DNA from: a bacterium
Lineage (GTDB): Bacteria > Desulfobacterota > Binatia > DP-6
NCBI GenBank assembly: GCA_026129405.1
Contig: JAHCID010000005.1
Location: 124,001-188,000 of the forward strand
DNA length: 64,000 nucleotides
Reading direction: 5' to 3'
Of the stretch, positions 47,187 through 56,743 are shown in pieces; position 1 is the stretch's first letter, and each line of letters starts with the position of its first letter. The notes under the pieces are model-generated. The model searched no databases. It worked only from the letters and a program-made list of their open reading frames with translations, and had not been told where the DNA came from. The translations under genes were made by a program, and so were the position numbers.

Positions 47187-48269
47187 ATGATCGAGGCTGG
47201 GTTCGGCGAGGCGATCGACGCGTCGGCGTGGGCGCGGCGTCTCGGGGTATCGCGCGAGGCCGTCGAGCTGGTGCGCGCCGGCGACACGATCGATCTCCAC
47301 CTCGACACCATGATTCCGCCGCGGCTGTGGGGCTACGATCCGCTGGTGCGGCACACCGGGGGGCCGTTCGGCCGCCACTTCTTCGGACACGCCGATCTGC
47401 CGCGCCTGCGCGACGGCGGCGTCGCCGGCGCGCTCTGGTCGCTCACGACCAACCCGTTCCGCTCCGCCGGCGCCCGGCTGCGCGCCTACCGCACGAACCG
47501 CGCGCGCCTGCGCGCACTCGCGGCGCGCAGCGGCGGCGCCCTCGTCGAGGCCGACACGCTCGCGGGGTATCGCGCGGCACGGGCACGGGGCGCGCACGTC
47601 TGCCTGCCGTCGATCCAGGGCGCGAACGCCGTCGAGGCGGCGCCCGACGGCGTCGCCGAGCTGGCGCACGACGGCATCGTGCGCGTCACCCTCGTGCATC
47701 TGACGAACGCCGTCTACGGCGCGACGTCGAGCCCGCTCGGCGCCGCCCGCCGGGACAAGGGGCTCACGGCGGCGGGTCGCCGCCTGGTGGAGGAGCTCGA
47801 CGCCCACCGCATCTTCGTCGACCTGGCCCACATCCACGAGCGCGCCTTCTTCGACGCGGTCTCGGTGCACGACCGCAGCCGGCCGTTGCTGGTCACGCAC
47901 ACCGGCGTGACCGGCGTGCGCCCGCACTGGCGCAATCTCACCGACGCCCAGCTGCGTGCGATCGCCGACAGCGGTGGAACGATCGGCATCATCTTCCAGG
48001 CAGGCTTCCTCGCCCGCCCGGGAGGACCCCGGGACGCCGGCATGATCGCCGAGCACGTGCTCCACGTGATGCGCGTCGTCGGCGACGACTTCGTCTCGCT
48101 CGGCAGCGACTACGACGGCGCCATCACGCCGCCGCCCGACCTGCCGGGGGTCGATCACTATCCACGCGTGGTGCAGCAGCTGCTCGACCGCGGCGTCGGG
48201 ACGGAGCCGCTGCGCAAGCTGCTCGGCGGCAACTTCCTGCGCGTTCTCGGCGCGCTGCGGCCGGGCTGA
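47187..48269 (+). CDS. membrane dipeptidase (M19 family)
   Basis: 360 residues. The TIM-barrel metal site of renal-dipeptidase-type enzymes is visible: DLHLDT (HxD), VCLPSIQGANAVE (usually ...IEGG), FVDLAHIHERAFFD, LLVTHTGVTGVRPHWRNL, and SLGSDYDGAITPPPDL. Members cleave dipeptides or act as amidohydrolases. The metal-bridging Glu of IEG is replaced by Gln (SIQGANAV). This may change metal use, so activity is uncertain. ATG 47187 is the start. Confidence 0.82.
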   Translation: MIEAGFGEAIDASAWARRLGVSREAVELVRAGDTIDLHLDTMIPPRLWGYDPLVRHTGGPFGRHFFGHADLPRLRDGGVAGALWSLTTNPFRSAGARLRAYRTNRARLRALAARSGGALVEADTLAGYRAARARGAHVCLPSIQGANAVEAAPDGVAELAHDGIVRVTLVHLTNAVYGATSSPLGAARRDKGLTAAGRRLVEELDAHRIFVDLAHIHERAFFDAVSVHDRSRPLLVTHTGVTGVRPHWRNLTDAQLRAIADSGGTIGIIFQAGFLARPGGPRDAGMIAEHVLHVMRVVGDDFVSLGSDYDGAITPPPDLPGVDHYPRVVQQLLDRGVGTEPLRKLLGGNFLRVLGALRPG

Positions 48270-48275
48270 GCCGGG

Positions 48276-51095
48276 TCAGCGGCGCCCGGCGCGCGTCCGG
48301 CCGATCGCCCCGTCCTTGTGGCCCGCGCCGTGCCCCCGTGCGGGTGGCTTCGGGGGGCGCCGCTGCAGGGCCGCGAGCACGGCCGTGAGCCCGGCGTCGA
48401 CGTTGGGCCCGAGGTGGACGGCGACGACGGGGCGGCGCTCCGCGGCGAGCGACGCGCGGGTGCGCGTCGCCTCCGCGTCCTGGAGCGCGGCGAAGCCGTA
48501 GGGGCGGCCGGGGACGGGCACGTCCTGTGTCGGGTCGGCGGTGAGCTGGAGCACGATCGCCGACGCCGGGCCGCTGCCGTGCCAGGCCGCGGCGACCTCG
48601 GGCACGCGCGCACCGAAGGCGAGCGTCGTCGCCACCCCGAAGCGTTTGCGGATGACGCCGCGGACGTCTTCGAGCAGCTTCTCGCGCCGCGGCGTGGGCG
48701 CGACGAACGCGGCGAGCGCGACCCAGCGGCGCCCCCGCGCCGCCGCCAGCTGCGAGCCGAGACGGGAGGCGAAGTCGGGCTGCGCCGGCGCGAGCGCGGG
48801 GGGCAGCGCGACGACCGGCGCGGCGTCGACGGTGACCGCCGGCGTGCGCGGCGTCGTGAACGGATCGGCCTGGAGCAGATGCGCGGCGACGGCCGTCGCC
48901 ACCTGCCAGCGCACGATCTCGCCGGCGAGGTCGTAGCCGTCGAGGAGACGAAAGCCGATCACGGGGTGACCGGCGCGAGCGAGCGTCGCGGCGGTGCGGT
49001 CCGGGTGCGCGCCGAGGCGCAGCTGCACGAAGGCGCGGTCCTTGCCGTACACCGCGGGCGGACCCGCGGGCTCGCGCACGACGGCGACGAGGCCGGGGCT
49101 GCGGCGGGGCGCGAGACCGCCGACGAGGTGGGCGAGCCATTCCGCGAAGCCGGCGAGCTTGTCGGGTGCGAGCAGCGTCAGCTTGTCGCGCCCGGCGCGT
49201 GCGAGCGCGGCCAGCGTCGCGCCGAGGTGGGCACCCGGATTCTGCGCGGCCGGCGCGTCGACGCCGCATGCCGCCGCCATGCGGTGCGCGCGCTCGCGCA
49301 GCTTCGCGAGGTCGTGGCCCATGAGCGCGGCGGGCACCAGCCCGATCGCCGACAAGGTCGCCCAGGCGCCGGAGACGCCGGGTGCGGTGGCGAACACCTC
49401 GCGGAAGCCGCGCTCGCGAGCGAGCGTCGCGAGAGCGCTGCCGGCCGGCGCGAGGGCGACGAAATGGCGGCCGGCGCGCTCGCCGGCGGCGGCGGCGATG
49501 CGCTCCCACCAGAAGCGGAAGACGGCGTCGAGCGGGGCGGCGTCGCCCGACGGCGCGGCCAGCACCACCAGCGTGCGTGCCGGGACGGCCCGCTTCGCCG
49601 TGGCGGTGAGTGCCGCCGGATCGGCCGGGTTGCAGACCGACACGTCGAGAAACCCGCGGGCGACGCCGAGGCTGCGCCGCAGCAGCTCGGGCGCGAGCGT
49701 GGCGCCGCCGCCGCCGCACACGACCGCGTGGTCCAGGCCGTCGCGCCGCACGGCGTCGGCGAAGGTGCGCAGCGTCTCCGTGTCGGGCGCCGGATCGCCC
49801 GGCGCGAGCCAGGCGAGGCGATCGGCGCCGTCCGCGGCGGGTGTCGGCCAGAGGGTGTCGTCGTGACGCCACAGCCGCTCGAGCACCGGCTCGGTCTCGA
49901 GCCTGCGCAGCGCGGTGGCGAGCGCTCGCTCGGCCGGGCCGGGCAGGGTCTCGGTGCGCGCCATCGCCCGCAGCGCCTCGCGCCGATGCGTGGCGGTGGC
50001 GAGCGTTGCGCGCTGCGTGTCCGCGGCGGCGGCGAGCTGCTCGTGCTCGAGCCGCGCGGCCACGGCGTCGAGGTCGATGCCCGCCTGCGCCAGCTGCTCG
50101 AGGACGGCGCGCGCCCGCTCGAGCGCCAGCCCGAGGCGGTCCTCCGGATGGCCATGCGTGCGGTAGGCCGCGAGCGTGCGTGGCGACACGGCGGCGACGA
50201 CGCCGGCACCGACCAGGGCCTCGAGGTAGTAGACCTCGGGTGCGGCCGGCGGCACGGGCGCCGTATCGGTCCACAGCGCTCGCTGCGGATGGGCCGCCTC
50301 GCGAGTCAGCAGGGCGAAGCGATCGGGGCCGAATTGCTCCCCGAACGCCGCATGGGCGAGCTTCGCCTGGGCGATGGCCGCTTTGCCCTTCAGCCGCTCG
50401 AGCTGCGCGCGCATCTCGCTCTGCGCTGCGGCGGCGATGCGCTCGTCGAGCAGGCGATCGACGGCGGCATCGAGGGGATGGAGCGGAAAGCTCGCCACCG
50501 AGGCCAGCCGGTCGACCCGCATGCCCGCTTCGAGCCGGCGCGTCAGCCCGCCGAAGTAGGCCGCGATCACGGCGTCGGCGCGGGCGCGCGAGAAGACGAG
50601 CCCGGCGTGGACGTTGATGCCGGAGGCGACGGCCTCTTCGATTGCGATCAGCCCCGCGGCCGTGGCCGGGATCTGCAGCATCAGGTTCGGGCGGTTGACG
50701 GCACGCCAGAGCCGCTTCGCCTCGCGCACGGTCGCCGCCGCGTCGTGCGCGAGCCCCGGCGCGAGCCGTAGCGTCACGTAGCCGTCGGCGCGCTTCGTCT
50801 CGCGATGGACCGGCAGGAGGACGTCGGCGGCCGCCTGTACGTCTTCGACCAGGAGGGCGTCGACGATCGCCTCCGCGGTCCGGCCCGCGGCGACGAGGGC
50901 GGCGAGTGCATCGTCGTAGTCGCGTCCGTGCGCGAGCGCCTGCGCGAAGCAGGCGGGGTTCGCGGCGAGGCCGGTCACCTCGCCGTCCCGGACCAGGCGG
51001 GCCAGCTCCCCGGAGCGCAGCAGGCTGCGCGGGACGTCGTCGAGCCAGAGGCTCTGCCCCAGCTGCCGGAGTACGGTGAGCGGGGTCGACGTCAT
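48276..51095 (-). CDS. transaldolase/phosphoglucose isomerase-type fusion, apparently catalytically degenerate
   Basis: 939 residues in the Tal-Pgi order. In true transaldolase a Lys forms the Schiff base in NLMIKIPAT; here residues 137-144 read NLMLQIPA, with Gln141 in place of Lys. The S-L-E motif is T-L-R (108-110), TSNP is AANP (44-47) and NVT is HAG (163-165). In the isomerase half the SKSGTT sugar-phosphate loop reads APSGDA, GG.S-R becomes PGVSGAWATLSAIG, and NPGA is preceded by Gln not Glu. The fold-level sequence is otherwise well kept. It follows transketolase by 16 bp, so it sits in a pentose-phosphate context but probably lacks both activities. Confidence 0.82.
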   Translation of the reverse strand: MTSTPLTVLRQLGQSLWLDDVPRSLLRSGELARLVRDGEVTGLAANPACFAQALAHGRDYDDALAALVAAGRTAEAIVDALLVEDVQAAADVLLPVHRETKRADGYVTLRLAPGLAHDAAATVREAKRLWRAVNRPNLMLQIPATAAGLIAIEEAVASGINVHAGLVFSRARADAVIAAYFGGLTRRLEAGMRVDRLASVASFPLHPLDAAVDRLLDERIAAAAQSEMRAQLERLKGKAAIAQAKLAHAAFGEQFGPDRFALLTREAAHPQRALWTDTAPVPPAAPEVYYLEALVGAGVVAAVSPRTLAAYRTHGHPEDRLGLALERARAVLEQLAQAGIDLDAVAARLEHEQLAAAADTQRATLATATHRREALRAMARTETLPGPAERALATALRRLETEPVLERLWRHDDTLWPTPAADGADRLAWLAPGDPAPDTETLRTFADAVRRDGLDHAVVCGGGGATLAPELLRRSLGVARGFLDVSVCNPADPAALTATAKRAVPARTLVVLAAPSGDAAPLDAVFRFWWERIAAAAGERAGRHFVALAPAGSALATLARERGFREVFATAPGVSGAWATLSAIGLVPAALMGHDLAKLRERAHRMAAACGVDAPAAQNPGAHLGATLAALARAGRDKLTLLAPDKLAGFAEWLAHLVGGLAPRRSPGLVAVVREPAGPPAVYGKDRAFVQLRLGAHPDRTAATLARAGHPVIGFRLLDGYDLAGEIVRWQVATAVAAHLLQADPFTTPRTPAVTVDAAPVVALPPALAPAQPDFASRLGSQLAAARGRRWVALAAFVAPTPRREKLLEDVRGVIRKRFGVATTLAFGARVPEVAAAWHGSGPASAIVLQLTADPTQDVPVPGRPYGFAALQDAEATRTRASLAAERRPVVAVHLGPNVDAGLTAVLAALQRRPPKPPARGHGAGHKDGAIGRTRAGRR

Positions 51096-51111
51096 CGGGG
51101 CCCTCCCGGAG

Positions 51112-53160
51112 TCAGCGCAGCAGGCGTTCGGCGCGCTCCACGACGTGGTCGGCGGTGAAGCCGAGCTCGGCCTGGACCCGGGGCCCCGGCGCGGAGGCGC
51201 CGAAGCGATCGAGCGTCAGGCAGTCTCCCTCGAGGCCGACCCAGCGATGCCAGCCGAGCGTCACGCCCGACTCGACGGCCAGGCGGGCCCGCACCGACGA
51301 CGGCAGGACCGACTCGCGGTACGCGGCCGGCTGCTCCTCGAAGAGCTCCCAGCACGGCATCGACACGAGCCGCACGCGCACGCCACGCTGGGCGAGCGTC
51401 CGGGCGGCCGCAACCGTGAGACCCACCTCGGAGCCGGAAGCGAGCAGCAGGAGCTGCGGATCGGCGACGTCCGGGTTCAGCACATAGGCGCCGCGCGCGA
51501 CGCCCTCGGCGGGCGCGAAGCGCGCCCGGTCGAGCGTCGGCACGTTCTGCCGCGTCAGCGCGAGCACCGAGGGTCGGTGGCGGTTCTCGATCGCCAGGCG
51601 CCATGCCCAGGCCGTCTCGTTGGCGTCGCCCGGGCGGAAGAAGAGCAGATCGGGGATGGCGCGCAGCGCGGCATAGTGCTCGACCGGCTGGTGCGTGGGC
51701 CCGTCCTCGCCGACGCCGATCGAGTCGTGCGTGAAGACCCACACCGTGCCGAGCTTGGCGATGGAGGAGACGCGGATCGCGCCGCGCATGTAGTCCGAGA
51801 AGACGAGGAACGTGGAGCCGTACGGCACGAAGCCGCCGTGGTAGGCGAGCCCGTTCACCGCCGCCCCCATGCCGTGCTCGCGGACGCCGAAGTAGAGGTT
51901 GCGCCCGGCGTAGCCCCAGTCGGGCCCGATGCGGCCCTGCACGCCGTCGGTGGACAGCGTCGGCGGCTGGAAGTCGCCCGCGCCCTTGATCCAGGTGAGC
52001 GTCGACGGGTTGAGATCGGCGCTGCCGCCGACCAGCTCCGGGATCGCCTTGCCGAGCGCCTGGATGACGGTCTCCGACGCCTTGCGCGTGGCCTCGCCCT
52101 TCTCGTCGGCGGGGAAGACCGGAAGACTCTCGATCCAGCCCGCGGGCAGCGTGCCGGCGATGCGGCGCTCGAGCTCCGCGGCGAGCTCGGGATGCGCGGC
52201 GCGATACGCCGTCAGCCGCTCGTTCCATTCGCGCTCGTGCAACGCGCCCTTGGCGACGGCGGTGCGAAAGTGCGCCTCGACCTCGGTCGGCACCAGGAAG
52301 CTCGGCTCGAGCGGCCAGCCGAGATTCTCCTTGGCGGCGCGGAGCTCGTCGGGACCGAGCGGTGAGCCGTGCGCCTCGTAGGTGTTCTGCTTGTGGGGCG
52401 CCCCGAAGCCGATGATGGAGCGCACCCGGACGAGCGACGGGCGTCCCGTCTCGGCGGCCGCGGCCGTGCAGGCCGCGTCGATCGCGGCGAGGTCGTTGCC
52501 GTCCTCGACCAGCTGCACGTGCCAGCCGTACCCCTCGAAGCGGCGCGAGACGTCCTCGCCGAACGTGAGCGAGGTCGTGCCGGCGAGCGAGATGCGGTTG
52601 TCGTCGTAGAGGACGTTGAGCTTGCCGAGCGCGAGATGGCCCGCGAGCGAGCAGGCCTCGCTGGCGACGCCTTCCATGAGATCGCCGTCACTGGCGATCA
52701 CCCAGGTGCGATGGTCGACGATCGCATGGCCCGGACGGTTGAAGCGCGCGGCGAGGTGGGCTTCGGCCATCGCCAGGCCGACGGCGTTCGAGATGCCCTG
52801 GCCGAGCGGCCCGGTGGTCGCTTCGACGCCGGCTGTGAGATGGCTCTCCGGGTGGCCCGGCGTCAGGCTGCCCCACTGCCGGAACTCCTTCAGGTCGTCG
52901 AGGCTCAGCTCGTAGCCCGTCAGGTGGAGGAGGGCGTAGAGCAGCATCGAGCCGTGACCGGCCGAGAGCACGAAGCGATCGCGATCGAACCATCTCGGGC
53001 TCTGCGGCGCGTGCACCAGGTGCCGCGTCCACAGAACGTAGGCCGCGGGTGCGGCGCCCATCGGCAACCCCGGGTGTCCCGAGTTCGCCTTCTGTACCGC
53101 ATCGGCGGCGAGGAAGCGGATCGTATCGACCGCGCGACGCTCCAGCTCAGCTTGCCCCAT
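51112..53160 (-). CDS. tkt: transketolase
   Basis: 682 residues from ATG 53160 (GGGGAG before it; ATG 53172 also possible). TPP-dependent enzyme of the pentose-phosphate and Calvin pathways. It shows [45 protein letters not shown], the [22 protein letters not shown] motif with LNVLYDDN, and [18 protein letters not shown]. All catalytic His residues are in place, unlike those of the neighbouring Tal-Pgi fusion. The two genes lie 16 bp apart on one strand and are likely co-transcribed. Confidence 0.97.
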   Translation of the reverse strand: MGQAELERRAVDTIRFLAADAVQKANSGHPGLPMGAAPAAYVLWTRHLVHAPQSPRWFDRDRFVLSAGHGSMLLYALLHLTGYELSLDDLKEFRQWGSLTPGHPESHLTAGVEATTGPLGQGISNAVGLAMAEAHLAARFNRPGHAIVDHRTWVIASDGDLMEGVASEACSLAGHLALGKLNVLYDDNRISLAGTTSLTFGEDVSRRFEGYGWHVQLVEDGNDLAAIDAACTAAAAETGRPSLVRVRSIIGFGAPHKQNTYEAHGSPLGPDELRAAKENLGWPLEPSFLVPTEVEAHFRTAVAKGALHEREWNERLTAYRAAHPELAAELERRIAGTLPAGWIESLPVFPADEKGEATRKASETVIQALGKAIPELVGGSADLNPSTLTWIKGAGDFQPPTLSTDGVQGRIGPDWGYAGRNLYFGVREHGMGAAVNGLAYHGGFVPYGSTFLVFSDYMRGAIRVSSIAKLGTVWVFTHDSIGVGEDGPTHQPVEHYAALRAIPDLLFFRPGDANETAWAWRLAIENRHRPSVLALTRQNVPTLDRARFAPAEGVARGAYVLNPDVADPQLLLLASGSEVGLTVAAARTLAQRGVRVRLVSMPCWELFEEQPAAYRESVLPSSVRARLAVESGVTLGWHRWVGLEGDCLTLDRFGASAPGPRVQAELGFTADHVVERAERLLR

Positions 53161-53325
53161 CGGGCTCCCCATGACCCACCCCGAGCTCCGTGATGGTGCC
53201 CTGCGACAGGCAGGCTCCTCTCTCGGCTTGTATGGTGGCTTCCGGCCCTAGGGCAAGTCGGGACGAGGCGCGTGGCGTCGGCTTGCCGGACGGGGAGCGT
53301 TGCGGCATACGGCTCGCTCCCAGCC

Positions 53326-53820
53326 ATGCCCTTCGTCGAGCGGCTGCTCGCGCCGGACGAGCGAGTCGTGTTCCGTACCGGGCTGCATCCCGGGGTTCTC
53401 CTCGGCGGCGCCGGGTCGTTCGCGCTCTTCGTGACCGTCGTCGCCACGCTGATCATCATCAACAACGACAAGCCGCTCGCCTTCGCTCTCAAGGTGATGG
53501 CGTGGGCGATCGTCGCCATGGCGGCGGGCGCCGTTCTGCCGCTGTGCCGGCTACTTCGGACCGAGCTCGCGGTGACGTCGCGACGGCTGCTCGTCCGCAG
53601 CGGCGCGCTGCGCTCGCGGCTCCTCGCGGTGCCGCTGGACCGCCCGAACGTCGTCGATCTCCAGCACGGATGGGCCGGCGAGCGCGTGCCGTGGGCGACG
53701 GTGATCGCGGTGACCCCGCAGGGCGAGGTCCATGCGTTCGGACACGTGGCGCAGGCCGCCGAGCTGGTGCGTGCGGCGCGCGCACAGGCGCGCGGCGCCT
53801 CGGGCGGACGCCGCAGCTAG
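53326..53820 (+). CDS. PH-domain-type (bPH/DUF304) membrane protein
   Basis: 164 residues from ATG 53326. A short N-terminal strand (LLAPDERVVFRTGLHPG) is followed by two membrane helices (SFALFVTVVATLIIIN; VMAWAIVAMAAGAVLPL). A cytosolic bacterial PH-like region then carries ELAVTSRRLLVRSGALRSR and LDRPNVVDLQHG. The LAVTSRRLL-R pattern and the two-helix layout are those of DUF304/bPH2 proteins. The function is unknown. Confidence 0.78.
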   Translation: MPFVERLLAPDERVVFRTGLHPGVLLGGAGSFALFVTVVATLIIINNDKPLAFALKVMAWAIVAMAAGAVLPLCRLLRTELAVTSRRLLVRSGALRSRLLAVPLDRPNVVDLQHGWAGERVPWATVIAVTPQGEVHAFGHVAQAAELVRAARAQARGASGGRRS

Positions 53821-53830
53821 GCCGCGAACC

Positions 53831-54169
53831 TCAGCAGGGGTCGTTCGGCTGCGGTGCGGAGAGCTCGCGCAGGACGAAGCGTCCGCCGTGCGCGATCTCC
53901 AGCGAGAAGGTGTCGCTGCGGACGTCCTCGAGGGCGTCGAGGACGAAGCGATCGCGCCGGAGATACTCGGCGTGATCGGGATGGGCGAAGACGGGGACGC
54001 CATCGGCCGTCCCCAAGGCGACGTCGAAGCCCTCGAGGACGGCCGAACGCCGGCACAGCACGGGATTCGTCCCGCCGCAGCACCCACCGCTGATCAGGAA
54101 GGCCAGCGTCCCCTGATCCTCGTCCGCGGCGCGGACACGATCGAGCAGGCGACGCGCCCGGGGGGTCAT
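53831..54169 (-). CDS. DUF779-family protein
   Basis: 112 residues from ATG 54169. It carries AFLISGGCCGGTNPVLCRR, FDVALGTADGVPVFAHPDHAEY and DTFSLEIAHGGRFVLREL, all DUF779 features: a CC pair near the N-terminus, which may bind metal, and a barrel of strands. Members often sit beside aldehyde dehydrogenases, but none is nearby here. Longer upstream frames are Arg-rich and not credible. Confidence 0.72.
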   Translation of the reverse strand: MTPRARRLLDRVRAADEDQGTLAFLISGGCCGGTNPVLCRRSAVLEGFDVALGTADGVPVFAHPDHAEYLRRDRFVLDALEDVRSDTFSLEIAHGGRFVLRELSAPQPNDPC

Positions 54170-54201
54170 GCCCGCGCAGGCCGCCGAAGCCACGGACTCG
54201 C

Positions 54202-54381
54202 TCAGGCTCGAGCCGCCGTCTTCTTCCGGGACGTGTCGCGCGAAAGCTTCTCTTCGAGCGCGCGCACGACGAACTCCATGACGGAGATGTCGGACTTGAC
54301 GCAGTGGAGCTTCAGCTCGCGGTGAAGCTGCTTCGGGATGCGTGTCGCAAGCTGCACCCAGACCTCGTTGTCGCTTGCCAT
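54202..54381 (-). CDS. ribbon-helix-helix (CopG/Arc-like) small protein
   Basis: 59 residues: MASDNEVWVQLATRIPKQLH, RELKLHCVKSDISVMEFVVR, ALEEKLSRDT. This is the RHH fold with VQLATRIP as the DNA-contacting strand. AAAGGAG lies 5 bases upstream of the ATG. Such proteins often regulate their own operon or act as antitoxins, but no toxin partner is adjacent. The upstream AT-rich patch (54405-54435) may carry its operator. It ends 33 bp before the DUF779 start on the same strand. Confidence 0.78.
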   Translation of the reverse strand: MASDNEVWVQLATRIPKQLHRELKLHCVKSDISVMEFVVRALEEKLSRDTSRKKTAARA

Positions 54382-54589
54382 AATGCTCCTTTCCTCTGGC
54401 GCGCCGAGTTTTCGGTGTTATGTTTCTAACGTTGAAGACTCGGGTGTGCAATGCCTTTCCGTGGCCACGAGCGGATAATTCGCCGGCGAAGCCATGCGAA
54501 AGCGACTCGCGGCCGATGCAATCCTGGCTGCGGCACGCCGGCTCGCCGCGTCATGGCAGGCGACCTGTCTATCTTGCGCGTGACGATGC

Positions 54590-55216
54590 TCAGGCATCCG
54601 CGGAGAGCATCCGCGCCAGCGCGAGCACGAGCGCGTCGGTCAGGCGATCGATGTAGCCGGGGTCGCGCAGGCGTGCGGCATCGTCCGCGTGCGTCAGGTA
54701 GCCGAGCTCGAGCAGCACGGCGGGCGCGGGGTTGCGACGCAGCACCGCGAAGCGCCCGCGACGCGGGGCGCCGCGCACCGGCCCGATCTGAGCGCGCAGC
54801 GTTTGGGTGACGAGGCGCGCCAGGCGACGGGCGCGCGGGCTGTCGCCGTCGCTGTCCGAGGCCTGGAGGAGATCGCCGCCGTAGAACACCTCGAAGCCCG
54901 AGGGGCGGGGGTCGGAGCTGGCGTTCGCATGCAGCGACACGAACAGCGTCGGCGGACCGCCGGGTGAGGGCAGGCGCTCGTGCAGCGGCACGAAGGAGTC
55001 GTCCCACCGCGTCAGGACCGCGGTCACCGGCAGGCGTCGCGCCAGCTTCTCCGCCAGCCGCTGCGCGATGACGAGGACGACGTCCTTCTCCCGCACCCCG
55101 CCGGCCCCGGCGGCGCCCGGATCGCGGCCGCCGTGGCCCGCGTCGATCACCACCATCGCGCGCGCGGTGCGCGGCAGGGCTGCGCCGGCCAGCGCGCTCG
55201 GCGGCGCCGCGACCAC
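54590..55216 (-). CDS. amiC: N-acetylmuramoyl-L-alanine amidase catalytic domain (Amidase_3), part of the AMIN gene
   Basis: Zinc-amidase motifs: VVIDAGHGGRDPGA (His), LTRWDDSFVPLHERL, LFVSLHANASSDP (His), GFEVFYGG and AVLLELGYLTHADDAARLRD (Glu). The enzyme cuts the amide between MurNAc and the peptide stem, which splits daughter cells. Alone the frame has only a GTG start in linker-like sequence (MVAAPPSALAG). The matching signal peptide and AMIN domain are in another frame upstream (55147-56604), so the full gene is 54590-56604 with one or more indels in the repetitive linker around 55300-55500. Confidence 0.75.
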   Translation of the reverse strand: MVAAPPSALAGAALPRTARAMVVIDAGHGGRDPGAAGAGGVREKDVVLVIAQRLAEKLARRLPVTAVLTRWDDSFVPLHERLPSPGGPPTLFVSLHANASSDPRPSGFEVFYGGDLLQASDSDGDSPRARRLARLVTQTLRAQIGPVRGAPRRGRFAVLRRNPAPAVLLELGYLTHADDAARLRDPGYIDRLTDALVLALARMLSADA

Positions 55217-56604
55217 GGGAGACGGCGGCGCTGCGGCTGTGGGCGCGAGTGGAGCGTCGGGCGCCGGCGCCGTCGCGGGGTTCGCGATGGACCGCGGTGG
55301 GCGGCGGGGGCGCCAGCGCGACCGACCGCGGGCGGCGCCGCGTCGCTCGGCGGGTGCTCGCCCACGGCGCGCTCGCGTGGCCGCGGCGGCGTGCGCGATC
55401 GGCGGCGCGCGTGAAGCGCGGCCAGGTTGCTGCCGGGACGACGGCGGCGAGCAGCGCGCGTCCGCCGTCGTCGCCGCACGCCGTCAGTTGGTGCCGCGAT
55501 GGCGCTCTGCGGCGCCGCCGAGGCGCCGGCTCCGGCGACACGGCGGCGGGTAGGCGGGCGATCGCTGACGGCCCGGTCCGAGACCGCGGTCGTCGTCGCG
55601 GCGACCGCGAGCGCACGTGGCCCGTTCGGCGTCGCCGCGTCGCTGCGCGTCCCGTCGCCGCGCGTGACGGTGCGTGCGATCGCGACGGCTGCCGCCGCCG
55701 TCGCGGCCGTCGTGGTGGCGGCGGACCAGAGTGGCGCCGGCGTGACCGGGGTCGCAGTGGCGAGCTGGGCAGGCGGTGGCTGCGCCGGCGTGGCCGGGGT
55801 CGCGGTGGCGACGCCCGCGCGGACCGGTGGTGGCGTGGTCGGCGTGCGGGTCGGGTGGCGCGCCGTGGGTGGCGGCGTGGTGGCGGTCTGCGTCGACAGA
55901 CTCGCGATGCGCTCGCCGGCTCGCGACGGCGTCCGCGTCTGCGCCACCGGCGGTCCGGCTTCCTGCCGCGCAGGCGGTGGCGCCGGGGCGGCGGCGATCG
56001 GGTCCACCGGCGCCGACGCGGGCCGCGGCTCGCGGACGGAGGGCGCCGTCTCGGGTTCCGCGACGACGGAGGGAACGGCCGCGCTCGCCGCCGCGGAGGC
56101 GAGCGCCGGCGGTCTCGGGGCATGAGCCTCGACGGGCGCCGGGCGACGCGTGTCCGGGGCGGGCTCGGCGGCGCGCGCCGCGGCCGGTGTGGCAACCGGT
56201 GCGGGCGCCGGCGGCACGCTCGTCACCGCCTCGATCGTGATCACGGCGCCACGCTGGCGCACGGTGAACGCCGTCGGCGCCGCGAGGTCGAGGACGACGC
56301 GCGCGATCTCCGGCGTGAACTGGCCGGTGCGCACGCGCAGCAACGGGCCCGTGGTCGCGGCCGGAACGAGGCGCGCCGTCGTGCGGCCGAGCGTCGCGCC
56401 CCCGAAGTCGACGACGATGCGCTCGGGCGCGCTGCCCTCGGCGGGCAGTGCCGTCGCCGTCGGCGTCACCGGGGCGGAGAAGCGCAGGCGCACGGCGGAG
56501 CCGGCGTTCAGCACCTCGACGCGCTCGAGGACGGCGGCCGCGGCGAGGATCGGGGCGGACGCGAGCGCCAGCACCGGCCCCACGACCAGCCACCGCCACC
56601 CCAT
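55147..56604 (-). CDS. amiC: signal peptide, AMIN domain and Ala/Pro/Thr-rich linker of the amidase
   Basis: MGWRWLVVGPVLALASAPILA is a signal peptide. Residues 25-130 are an AMIN domain (VLERVEVLNAGSAVRLRFSA, APERIVVDFGGATLGRTTAR, RTGQFTPEIARVVLDLAAPT), which binds peptidoglycan at septa. The next 300 residues are Ala/Pro/Thr repeats (PAPVATPAAARAAEPAP). The frame loses sense at about 55450 in an Arg-rich stretch and does not reach the catalytic domain, which is in a different frame. I read the two as one interrupted gene. Confidence 0.68.
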   Translation of the reverse strand: MGWRWLVVGPVLALASAPILAAAAVLERVEVLNAGSAVRLRFSAPVTPTATALPAEGSAPERIVVDFGGATLGRTTARLVPAATTGPLLRVRTGQFTPEIARVVLDLAAPTAFTVRQRGAVITIEAVTSVPPAPAPVATPAAARAAEPAPDTRRPAPVEAHAPRPPALASAAASAAVPSVVAEPETAPSVREPRPASAPVDPIAAAPAPPPARQEAGPPVAQTRTPSRAGERIASLSTQTATTPPPTARHPTRTPTTPPPVRAGVATATPATPAQPPPAQLATATPVTPAPLWSAATTTAATAAAAVAIARTVTRGDGTRSDAATPNGPRALAVAATTTAVSDRAVSDRPPTRRRVAGAGASAAPQSAIAAPTDGVRRRRRTRAARRRRPGSNLAALHARRRSRTPPRPRERAVGEHPPSDAAPPAVGRAGAPAAHRGPSRTPRRRRRPTLHSRPQPQRRRLPWSRRRRARWPAQPCRAPRARWW

Positions 56605-56743
56605 GTATCGGGTCTATGTAAGAGTCCTGCGACTGTCCAGCGAGCCTCACGTAACCTTCCCTGCCCGTGCCGGGTTTGGTATGGCGGCCTCGATCCCAAC
56701 GGGGCCAGCCGCGCGCCGCGAAGCGCGCAAGGAGGCGTTACGC

